Source: Chlamydomonas sphaeroides (Eukaryota > Chlorophyta > Chlorophyceae > Chlamydomonadales > Chlamydomonadaceae). Taken from it: 17,468 nucleotides of DNA. The DNA is taken from NCBI GenBank assembly GCA_001662425.1, contig BDDC01001992.1, forward strand, positions 1-17,468, written 5' to 3'. This document shows positions 1 through 9,202 of this stretch, in pieces. Position numbers and translations under genes: made by a program. Below the pieces are notes generated by a model, which did no database searches, was not told where the DNA came from, and worked only from the letters and a program-made list of their open reading frames with translations. Position 1 is the stretch's first letter, and the number at the start of each line of letters is the position of its first letter.

Positions 1-107
1 ACCCAGCCAGCGAGCAGGGCCCTCCCTCGTGGCCGGCTGCTGCGTGCCGTTGGTTCGCGGGGCCCGACGTAGCAGGCCTGCTCGCCGGCCCTGCTCGCTG
101 GCTGGGT
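1..107. repeat. Perfect 21-bp inverted repeat with a 65-bp spacer
   Basis: Bases 1-21 and 87-107 are exact reverse complements, so the RNA of either strand could fold into a 21-bp stem with a 65-nt loop. The pairing stops at the inner edge (base 22 does not pair with base 86). The outer edge is cut by the window boundary, so the stem may be longer. It could be the end of a small inverted-repeat transposon, a hairpin RNA precursor, or chance in GC-rich DNA. Confidence 0.7.
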
Positions 108-825
108 GGCTGGCCGAGCGGCCGCTGCCGCGGACGGGAGGTGGCCGGCCACGGGAGCCCGGGTGGAGGGCGCCAGCCAGAAAGTATGAGATCACGCAGA
201 TGGTAGCACCGGTAGTTGGGGTGGCTGGTAGGGCCGAGACGGGGCGCAGGGCTGGGGCTTGCCCGGTACTCGCTACCTGGCTTTCTGCAGCAGCATCTAG
301 CAGCGTCCATCTGCTTCGGTCGCGTCCGTCACCACTCGTCTGCCAAGACAGAGCGACGCGTGTCGGGCACGCCAGACAAGAGGCCTTGGGCCGAAGCAGC
401 CACGATTTCGGGCGCAGTCCCTGTGCTCCGAATGAGGCGCACCCCTGTCTTCCTTGTGGTTCTACGCGGAGCAGCAGCAAGCATCCCGCGAGGCCAAAGC
501 AACCCGCGCGCGGGCGCTTGTCCGTATGTCGACGAGCGAGGTGCAAGAAGCCGGCATCCTGGCGTCCATCAAACGCGGCTTCAGGCAACACGGTTGAACT
601 GAAGCGAAGGCAACAGACGGTCGCGACATCGAGACCTTGCGCGCTCCTTAACAAGCCTCGACTGCGCCTCCATCTAGCTGCAACGCTGCAAGCCCTCGGC
701 GTGACGCGACGCTGGGCCGCACTACCTACTCCCAACACGGCGCCCTCACGGCGCTCACCCCGCGGCCCTGCATGGTCGTGTAGTCGAACAAGTCGGTCCC
801 AGCCTCACCGCAATGAATACTGGCT

Positions 826-902
826 TGCAGGCCTGCGCCTGCCTGCCTACCTGCCTGCCTAGTGCCTGCCTGCCTGGTGCCTGCCTGCCTGCCTGCCTGC
901 CA
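826..902. repeat. TGCC-rich simple-sequence repeat
   Basis: This stretch is almost wholly made of CCTG/TGCC tetramers with interruptions such as TACC, AGTGCC and GGTGCC. A similar TGCC run occurs in TTLL intron 10 at 5616-5649. No coding role is apparent. Confidence 0.85.
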
Positions 903-1451
903 CAAGAGGGCTCCATGCGTGCGCTAGTTGACCCGCCACGCAACGAGCCCAGCACTAGCCTCATAACAACGCCTGGATGCACAGCGAGCGCCATGCCCAG
1001 CGCGCCATGGCGCATCAAAGTACCAACACACGCACAGCATCAATGTCATACCCAACCACGCGCAGCGCAGCGCGCCCGCTGTACATACCAACCCTCATCG
1101 AGCCGCGACCAGCATGCGCCCCCGCGTGGCAGCTCAAACCCCGCGTGGCAGCTCCGAACCCGCCCTGCACAGCAATGCTGGTGCCAACTTCCGCAACCCC
1201 GGCCCCGGCCGCGGCCCAGCCGCAGCCTCCGCCGGCTGAGGCTTTCCGTAACCTGGAACGTGCGGGGCTGTGGCCCCCCCCTCAGACCTAAGCTACAGCG
1301 CTGCGTCTGCAGCGCTGCCGCTGCGGCGCTCACACGCCCTAGCCGCACGCGGCCGGGCGCGCGCCATACCAGTCCACGAGCGCTCTAATGAGTGCTCCAT
1401 GGCGGCCACCTGTTTGAAGCGGTAGCCCCTGCGCTGCCTGACCGCCTCCTC

Positions 1452-4400
1452 TCATCCCTTGTAGTACATTGGCACGTATCGGTTGCTCAGCGCGGACGAC
1501 GTCCGCATGCGCTGCATCATCAACTCCAGGTCCGTCGGATTCAGCGCCACCCCCGACCCGCCGCCGCTGGCACCGGAGCCCGACAGGTACGCGACGCGCG
1601 GCACGCCGCTGCTGCCGCCTCCAGTGCTCTGGCGGCCGCCGCCGCGAGACATCGAGCTCGCAGCCCCGGCGCTGGCCCCAGCCGTTGACTGGTGCTGGCA
1701 CGCGTAAGGCTGCGGCGCAGAGCCTTTGGCGCTCTGCTGACCTCGGCCTTGCCCCGGCCCTTGCAGCCAGGGCTGGGACAGCAGGCCGTTGGGCGCAGGG
1801 TTGCGCTGCGCCTGCGCAGCCTGCGTGGTCCTGGCGGCCGCGACCCGCTGGACCGCGGCCTCGAGCTCGCTGCAGCTGTGGGAGCGGCGGAGGCCGTCGG
1901 CGCCGCCGGCGCTGGCTTCGCTCGCTGCGTCGGGGCTACCCCCCGCGCCGCTGCCGCCGCTGCTGGGCTCCACACGGCCGTGGCGGTGCGCGCCGCCGCC
2001 GCCGCCGCCGCCCGCCGCCACCGTTCGCCGTTCGCCCATGGACGTACTGCTCACCAGGGCCTTGCCGTACGCCCGCGCCAGGGCTTGTGGGTGGCTGCTG
2101 GTGCCGCCGGCGGCGCCGCCGCCGCCGAGCGCGGCCCCCAGGGTGCCAATGCTGGGTGCCGAGCTGCGGCGGGCGGCGGCATTGGCGCCCGCCCCGCTGC
2201 CGGCGCTCCAGAGCTCCTCCTGCGGCGCATGGCCGCCAGCGCCGCTGCTGCGGCGGCCGACAGCCAGGTTGGTGTTGTGGTGGTGCCGGTTGGCGGGGTT
2301 GCTGCTGCGGCGCGCCGAGGACGCCCGGCCCGGCTCTGGGTGCGACCGGCTGTGGCTCAGGCGAGGACGCGGCGGCGCAGCGGGCGCGCCTCCACCGCCG
2401 CCACTGGCGGCGCCGGCGGCGCCACTGGACCGACCCGTCGCAGCGCCCAGCGCAGAGGCGGACTCGGTTTCATGCATGCCGGATTCGGAGCCGCCTCCGG
2501 CATAGTCGTACACGGACGCTGCAGCGCCGTACCCGTGCACGCCTCTGCTGCTGCTGGTGTTCGAGGTGAAGGCGGACGGCGGCCGAGGCATGGCCGGCCG
2601 GGGCGGGAGCTCAGCTGGCTGGTGGTGGTGGTGGTGGTGGTGGTGGTGGTGGTGGTGGTGGTGGTGGTGGTGCTGCTGCTGCTGAGGATGAGGATGCTGA
2701 GACTGCGGTGGGGCGTGGGGCGGTCGTAGCCCCAGCGACGCTGCGAGCGACGCAACAGTGGCGGGGGCGGGGGTGCTGGCGGGGGCGCAGGCCGGGACGA
2801 GGGGCCGGCTGCTGTGGGGCCTGGTGTGGGGGCCGGGGGGCAAACACAAGGTGTGCGGGCGCGTGAGCAATCATGCGAGGATGGCCGCAGCGCCGGGGAC
2901 GAGCGATGACAGGTGCCACACCGCCGCCACAAGCCCCACACCCTGACGGGCCCACCTCGGCGGCCGGCTCCGTTGCGCCGCTGCGTCCGTCAGCGCTGCG
3001 GCGGCCATGCGCGCATCGCCGCCTGACGCTCCGCCGCTGCGTGAAGGTTCCGGGCTCGCCTCCTCGCTCACGCCCTCGCTGCCCTCATCGCCGTCCAGCC
3101 CGCCACCGTCGCCGCCGCGGGCGCCCTGCCTACTCGGCGGCCGCCGGCCCGCCGACGACGGGCGCCGCTGCTGCCGCCAGCCCGGCGGCAGACCCACCGC
3201 CGCCGACCCCAGCGACGACGAAGGCCGTGGCGGCAGGTGCCCCGACGGCGCCGCCGCGGCCGCAGATGGCGCCGGCGGCGCCGCCGTCGCGGTGGCCTGC
3301 GGCGGCGAGTGTCCTACCGCCGACGAGGGCCGTGAGCTGGCCCTGCCCAGCAGCTGCTGCCCCGTCATCGCCATGAGGGCGGCATCGCGGCGGCGAGAGC
3401 AGTAGGCACACTGGCAGCGCTGCTGCGGGAACAGCTCCGAGGCCGTCTGCGTACGCGACACCGGGCAGATGAGGGGCAGGGCGGCGAGGTTGAAGGGTGC
3501 AAGGCGACACGTCTTCGCAGACACCGATGCGGGTGCCGTGTGCATGCTCATGCCCCCGCGAGCTACCCTGCTGGCAGGTACGGCGAGCCGCTTTTGTATG
3601 CCGTACCTGCAGGACCCGGCTGTACCGCTTGCGGCCGGTCTGGTCCTGCGCCGGGAAGACCAGCCGGAAGCTGCCGGAGCCCGAGCCCAGGCCCGAGTCA
3701 CCGCCGCCGCCGGCCGAGCTGCCGCCGTCGCCGTCGCCGTCGCGGTCGCGGCCAAAGCCCCCGCCGCAGCCAAAGCCGCTGCTGAAGCTGAGTGCCCGGC
3801 GGGAGGCAAACGCCGCTGCGCCGGCGTCGGCGTGCTCGCCGCTGCCGCGCGCACGGCTGCTGCCGGGCGCCGAGGACGGGTGCAGCTGGGCGTTGGAGCC
3901 GCCGCCTCCCCACACGTGGCCGCCGCCCGCGGCAAGCAGCGCCGCAGAGCTGGCTGTGATCTCCTCCAGCGCTGCCGCGGCGGCCTGGCGGGCAGCACGA
4001 CGACAGCAACGCGCGGCAGACGGCGTCACCAGCCGCCCCACTGCAGCCTACGTCACCAGCCGCCCCACTGCAGCCTACGTCACCAGCCGCCCCTCTGCAG
4101 CCTACGTCACCAGCCGCCGCCTCGCTGCAGCCTACGTCACCAGCCGCCGCCTCGCTGCAGCCTGCGGCCTTGCGGCCCTCCGCTCCAAGCCGTGGACGAG
4201 TGTGGTCACGCCCTGGCGCGTGTCCCCAAGCCCCCCAGCCCATCCCACGCCCCAGACCCCACGCCGCAGGGGCCCCACCTGCAGCTGCCGGCTGCGCGGC
4301 ATTGCGCTCAGCGCCCGGCGCACGCCCACGCCCACGGCCGTGTAGGTGGAGGGCGCGGCGGCGGGCGAGTTGTACAGCCGCTCGGTCTGCGCGCGCGCCT

Positions 4401-5613
4401 CGGCCTGCAGGGGGCAGCCCACGACACCAGCGGCCCCGTCACGCATGCACCGCGGCCCTGCGGCTGTGTAAACCCACGGCCGGCGAGTGCCCCGCGGCGA
4501 GCGGAGCCCCATGGACGGCCGGGCGGGTACTAACCATGCGAGTGCCGAACAAGTTGAAAGTTTTCGAGCGGAAGCCCCGGCCCATGGACGTCCGGGCGGG
4601 TGCGTTGCGCCGCCCGCTCGCCGCGACCCCCCCGCACCTTCCCCCTCCCCACGGGCGCTGCCCGCCCCGGCCGCCCCACGGGCCCCGCATCCATGTCACC
4701 CAGCGTGCCCCTAGCACCGCCCGCCCCCCACCTCCAGGTGCGCCCTCCTCGCGTCCGGCCGCTGCCCCAGCAGGTCCATGGCCCTGGCCAGCATCTCGCC
4801 CTTGACCGCCCGGTCCAGCCTGGGGGACACGAGGAGGCGGGAGGGCGGCGGCAGGGCGGCTGGGGAGGGCGGGAGCGGGCAGATGGCTGGGCAGCCATGC
4901 GGCGGCCAGGCACGGAAGAAAGAGGCTAGCAGGCGGAGGGGCAGGAGAGCCCTTACAGCGCCCGCAACAGCCAGTGAACGAAGGGGACCGGGGTGCTGGC
5001 TCGCAGCCGCCGGAGCGTGCCGTACCTTGAGTCGGCCGCAAAGGAGGGCGAGTGGTTGACCTCGAGCAGCCACGGCTGGAGCTGTGGGCGGGCAGGGCAG
5101 CAAGAGGGGGCGGGCGGCGTGGCGAGCAGCGGCGCGATCGGCGTCAGCACCCGGCGCCACGCGCCCCGACATCTTGATCCAAGCAGGCATAGCTCAGCGC
5201 GGGCAACAGCGGTGGGCTCAACCGCCACGATACCCCACGCCGGACCAAACCGCCAACCGCCAACCGTCAACCGACCTGCGCGTCAAACATGATGTCGAAG
5301 CCCAGCAGCTCGAAGCACAGCGACTGTGCGGCACACGAGCAGGGCGCTGCGTCCGGGTCGTCGGCGCCGCCGCCGGAGCCGTGGTCCAGCGCGGAGCAGC
5401 CGCAGCCGCCGCAGCCCGCGGCCGAGGTGACGGCGGTGGGCAGCGAGGTGTGGTACGTGTGCGCCAGCAGCGGCTGAACCGCCATCACGGTCTTGACCAC
5501 CACGTCACCTGCCGGGCGGCGCGCAGAGGGTGGAGCACGCGTAACCGTTCCGCAGCTAGCCGTGCTCGACAGCGGCATCCCTCCCTGGGGGCCTCCCTCC
5601 CTCCCTCCCTCCC

Positions 5614-5645
<32 letters not shown>

Positions 5646-8600
5646 CTGCCGCGGCGCCCACCTATGGACCCCATCAGCGCCTCCCTGCTGCTGCCGTGCT
5701 GCGCCGCCACCTGCCGCAGCACCGACGACATGAGGCGCTTGGAGGCGCCGCAGCCGCCACCCGCGGTGTCGGCCGACACGTAGCCTTGCGAGCCCTGCTT
5801 GGGGTGGTTCGGGAGGAGGATGTGATCGGCGACAATGCGGGTTTCGGGGGCCGGACTGAGGCTCCGCCTGGCCGCAGTCCAGAGGTCGGGGGCCCGCACC
5901 GGTGGCAGCACTGGCACCTAGCGCACGACAGTGCCCGGCCCCCGGAGGAGCCCGGTGCTGGGCGGCGCCACCGCCCCGCCCCGAGCTGGCCAGCCCAGCC
6001 CAGCCGCGCCCAGCCGCGAGCCGCCCCGCCCGCAAGTCGCCCACCTTGTTGACGGCGGTGTTGGTGAGGTGCATGGTGGGGCAGCGCAGGTTGGCGGAGG
6101 AGGGCGCCTGCGGGTCGGGGCCAAGGGCACGGGCGGGGCGGCATGGGCTTCAGGCCGTAGAGCTTCGGAGCGACAGGGCCACCCTCAGGCAGGGCGCCCT
6201 CGTCAGCGTCTGGACGCTGCCCAGACGGCGGTCAGGGCCTCCACATGCAAACGAGCCCCCCACATGGCCGTGTCCGCGCTGCCGGCTCCAGCACCCACGT
6301 GCTAGACTATGCTCTTACGGTACGGTGCGGCTACGCGCACACGGCGCACCTGGTACGGCTGCGTAGCCAGGCGGGCCAGCCCCTCGTCGTACAGGTACAC
6401 GGTCAGCGGGTCAACGCTGCTGACCAGGGCGTACACCCGCAGGTCGAACTTGTAGCCGTCCAGCAGCAGCGGGTTAGACAGGTAGGCCTGACGGGGGGGG
6501 CAGTGATTTCGCGAGGGTGAGGCCGCTCAGGCATCAGGCGCAGGGTTGGCAGCGAGGGCTCACGACGCCAGCAACGGGGCACGCCCCCACCGCCGGCGCG
6601 TTGACGCGCTTCGAGTGACCGCGACGCAGAGGTGTCCCGCCTTCGCAGGCCCGTGGGTCCGCACCTGCGCCACACACGTGCTGACGTCACCCGCCTCGGT
6701 CAGCTGCTGCGGGTACTGCACCAGCGAGATGCCGCGGCCCTGTGGCGGCGAGCAGGCGAGCGGGGGCAGTGAAGCACAATAGCAAAAAACACACATACCC
6801 GCCATATCTAAAAATTCGAACGCCCCTCAACCTTCCCCTTCCCCGCCATCTCCTCCCCACCCCCCGCTGCGGCAACGGCCTTAATACATCCCAGCGGCAC
6901 CCCTCCCACCCCACGGCGCCGCACCTGCGTGCCGGCGCTGGGCTTGAGGATGAAGGTCGAGATGCCACCGCCGCCTCCGCCCATGGCCGCCGCCTCCTGC
7001 AATCGCAGCAGCCTCCTCAGCGCCGCGCTTGCACCCCCAAGCCCCGGCCCTCGCACAAGCCTACCCCCTGGCCCCCGACCGCCACGCCTGCTCCTGTGGG
7101 AGCCGCCATGCCCGCATGCCTCTTACGGCTCCCTGCCCTTCCCATGGCCGGCTCACCGCCCGCGCCTTGTTCCTCCGCAGCGCCCCCAGCAGCTCCTCCA
7201 GCTGGTCGGGCAGCACCAGGGAGGCAGGGTAGAAGCGGTACTCGTCGGGCAGCCGCGACGACAGCCGGGCCTGCGGCAGGAGGCACAGCGAGGGGCGCGG
7301 GGCGGAACGAGCGGTGTTGGACAAGCGTGGGAGCGTGTGGATTCGGCCAGGAGGCGGGAGCCGGGCCGCATGCACCGAGTGCACACCAGGCATGCGTGCT
7401 CCCATGGGGTCGGGCATCTGCAGGTGCCCCGGGTCGCACCATGTGCTTGGACAGCGCCCCCTTGCGGCAAATCTCCAGCATGCCGGGGAAGTGGTTTAGC
7501 CGCTGGAACGGCAGAAGCCGCTGCACGCGCTCCGAGGACACCTGGTGGGGGAAAGAGTTTGGCAAGAGGATGTGTCGCTGTATGAGTAGCAAATCACAGA
7601 GCGCAATTGCACGAAAGCCGCCGAAGGCGAGCTCCCTGGTGGGGGCAGCGGTGGCAGTGCTGGCAACGGTGAGCGCGCCGGCGCCCGCCTTGAGCGAGGT
7701 GGACAGGGGCGAGCCCGCTTTCCTAGCTCTTCGCCGTGGGGGCCAGACGCCAGGGCCGAGAGGTGGGTGGGACCAGCGGCGCTGCGCCGGTGTTCGCTGA
7801 GCCTGGGTCAGAGCGGCCGTGCATCAGCCAGAGCGGTGTCTGGCGGTGGCAGGTGCTCGCTAGCGCTGAGGCCGGGCGCGAGAGCCAGCAGGGGGACGCC
7901 GGCGGCGGCTGCGCGCCTGCCAGGGACCTGCGGCCCTGTCGGCCGGCGGTGGGTAGGATGCCGGAGCCCCACGCCGGCTGAGAAGGGGCCAATCATGCCC
8001 GAGGGCGTCGGATGGGGGCAGTGGCCGCTGCGTGTCCGCAGCTGTGCGCGATGGGGCTGTGGCTGGGACTGGGGCCGGAGGACGCCCCCGTGGAGGGCTA
8101 AGCCAGCCGGCACCCCATTTCCATGAAGCCATGATGACTCGCTCAGTCACTCACGCTGAGGTCGCTCCAGAAGAGGTCAAATATCTCGCCCTGAGATGGG
8201 GCACGCGTGGGGCAAGGGGCCACGGCATTGGCATGGCTGCTATGGAGGGGAACGCAAAAGCATCGGGCCTGGTGCTGCGAGGAGTTTGCCGCTGACCGCG
8301 AGCGGTGCCAAGCGCACGGGGGCGGGGCCACTCGACTCTGTGCTTCAACGATGGCCGACCCTGATACAATGGACACACATCCCAGGGCAGCCACTTCTGT
8401 GCATCATCCGGACTTGCCTCATCGTCAGAAACTTTGTACCCTAGCCGCTCCGCCGCCTCCCGGATGAGGGGGTACTTGCAGGCTGATAGGTTGATTATCA
8501 GCCCATCGCGCACCTCCCTGCATGATTTGCACCATCAAAAGGCGTCGTGATGTGTGTGGCCTTTGTTACCGGGTGGCGCGGCGACGGGTGGGACCAGTCG

Positions 8601-8731
8601 GAGAGGGGTGGGGATGGCGACATGTGTGTGGCATGCCGCGGGAGCAAGACCTGCCCAGACAGGAGCCCGGAACGCCTATGGTTCCCGTATCAAGCAAGCA
8701 CGGACCTCGTTCTCTTCGCGGCGACCGCCAT
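1452..8731 (-). CDS. Tubulin-tyrosine-ligase-like polyglutamylase (TTLL6/13-type), 17 exons
   Basis: Likely ATP-dependent ligase adding glutamates to tubulin tails, probably in cilia or basal bodies. Exons, 5' to 3': 8731-8706, 8517-8418, 8190-8155, 7541-7440, 7270-7157, 6996-6925, 6739-6665, 6487-6350, 6107-6045, 5794-5662, 5508-5276, 5081-5026, 4819-4732, 4404-4279, 3984-3607, 3446-2956, 2820-1452. The model gives 1199 residues. The TTL domain spans about residues 15-412: INLSACKY, LNHFPGMLEICRK, ATP-binding K144 in FILKP with QGRGI at 150-154, DGYKFDLRVY (185-194), HLTNTAVNK, GFDIMFD with D358, and PWLLEVNHSPSF with E371 and N373, the expected metal ligands. A Cys-rich insert lies at about 308-349 and a CxCxxC motif at 591-596. 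The rest is Gly/Ala/Ser-rich with 17 histidines at 794-810, ending YVPMYYKG. Start chosen because an in-frame TAA lies at 8785-8783 and the phase fits; exon 1 and the exon 2 donor are the weakest calls. Confidence 0.88.
2622..2672 (-). repeat. Pure (CAC)17 run encoding polyhistidine
   Basis: Seventeen uninterrupted CAC codons in TTLL exon 17 encode residues 794-810. They follow HPHP and four CAG glutamine codons (2673-2684). The array is a pure trinucleotide repeat, so its length probably varies between strains. Confidence 0.95.
4024..4164. repeat. Five-copy 27/30-bp minisatellite in TTLL intron 14
   Basis: Units start at 4024, 4051, 4078, 4105 and 4135. The first three are 27 bp and the last two are 30 bp with an extra CGC. 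Read on the gene's strand, every unit carries TAG then GCTGCAG, which resembles two closely spaced splice acceptors. The array ends about 40 bases upstream of the acceptor I chose (exon 15 starting at 3984). Confidence 0.92.
4508..4601. repeat. 21-bp direct repeat in TTLL intron 13
   Basis: Bases 4508-4528 and 4581-4601 match at 20 of 21 positions (CCCATGGACG, then G or T, then CCGGGCGGGT). The 52 bases between them are noticeably more AT-rich than their surroundings, including AAGTTGAAAGTTTTCGAG. No gene is evident inside. Confidence 0.7.
5592..5649. repeat. CTCC and TGCC runs in TTLL intron 10
   Basis: Bases 5592-5613 are a CCTC/CCCT run and 5616-5649 are TGCC repeats. On the gene's strand the first run reads GGGAGGGAGGGAGGGAGGGA, with five G-triplets separated by single A, a classic intramolecular G-quadruplex pattern. 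It lies in the donor-proximal half of the intron. Confidence 0.88.
8191..8417 (-). other. TTLL intron 2, candidate GC-AG intron
   Basis: On the minus strand exon 2 reaches GATGAG followed by GCAAGT, the consensus form of a GC-type donor, and the acceptor is CTCAG before GGCGAGATA. The join keeps phase 0 and places the conserved FDLFW segment at almost the spacing seen in TTLL6 proteins. A GT donor (GTGTGT) lies 39 bases downstream, after 8379, and is also in phase; it would add 13 residues. cDNA is needed to choose between them. Confidence 0.5.
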
Positions 8732-9202
8732 GCGGCCAGCCCGGCTCAGGCGTCTAGCGCCCGTCACCGACGCTAGCCTGAATTAAGCAACATCTGTGTT
8801 GCAGGTTGCAATGAGCGATGTCTGCAGTGCCGACGTAAAAGGGCGACCGGTTCCTCCGTTCAATAGTGTACCGAACATGCAGAATATATAGGTGAAATTA
8901 CAAATACGTGCACTGCACATATCGCAGGTGGTTACTCGGATGAACGGTGGACCATGGAGGAAGGGCCTGCATTGGCCCCCCCCTTCTGCGCCACCCGTGT
9001 CGACAGCACCCGCACTTGTCTACAGTTGCTAATAGGCAGACCCGAGTATCTAAAAACATATATTTCACGCTTCCCGCACGCACAGGGCCGTGGCACGGCC
9101 ACACGACCCGTCGCCACTCATATTCATCCACTCCTACCGCCACGTCGCCCCCCTCCGGCGTATTGGCAGCTTCCAGCCGCGGGATATGGCCTTTAGGCTC
9201 TG
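8732..9202. promoter_or_regulatory. Divergent promoter region between the TTLL and PPR genes
   Basis: The two start codons face away from each other across 471 bp. TATATA at 8885-8890 lies about 155 bases upstream of the TTLL ATG. ACATATATTTC at 9056-9066 lies about 140 bases upstream of the PPR ATG. The centre of the region is clearly less GC-rich than the genes. Transcription starts are not visible, and an upstream non-coding exon on either side cannot be excluded. Confidence 0.5.

Larger units (their letters stand above)
1..1451. other. Non-coding left flank; probable 3' UTR and intergenic DNA of the TTLL gene
   Basis: I can support no gene here. Long open frames exist on both strands, for example 29-862 plus, but they are compositionally biased, lack any recognisable domain and look like chance openings in GC-rich DNA. 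The part nearest 1451 should be the 3' UTR of the minus-strand TTLL gene. The usual Chlamydomonas poly(A) signal TGTAA (TTACA on the plus strand) was not seen in this stretch. It also holds a perfect inverted repeat at 1-107, a TGCC-rich repeat at 826-902, and a 15-bp direct repeat at 1121-1135 and 1140-1154. Confidence 0.55.

Noticed and set aside
29..862. 277-residue open frame on the plus strand
   Set aside because: It has no recognisable domain and a biased composition from GC-rich DNA, and its end is made from the TGCC repeat. No splice or start evidence supports it.
1469..2729. Long plus-strand open frames with Arg/Ala-rich or polyvaline translations
   Set aside because: They are shadows of TTLL exon 17; the polyvaline is the antisense reading of the CAC array.
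4024..4164. CRISPR-like array
   Set aside because: The units are directly adjacent with no unique spacers, lie in an intron of a nuclear gene, and have no cas genes nearby. This is a minisatellite.
8151..8513. A separate 120-residue gene starting at 8513
   Set aside because: The codon at 8513-8511 is GTG. The frame is closed upstream by TGA, and the segment is clearly the INLSACKY exon of the TTLL gene, entered from an acceptor ending at 8518.
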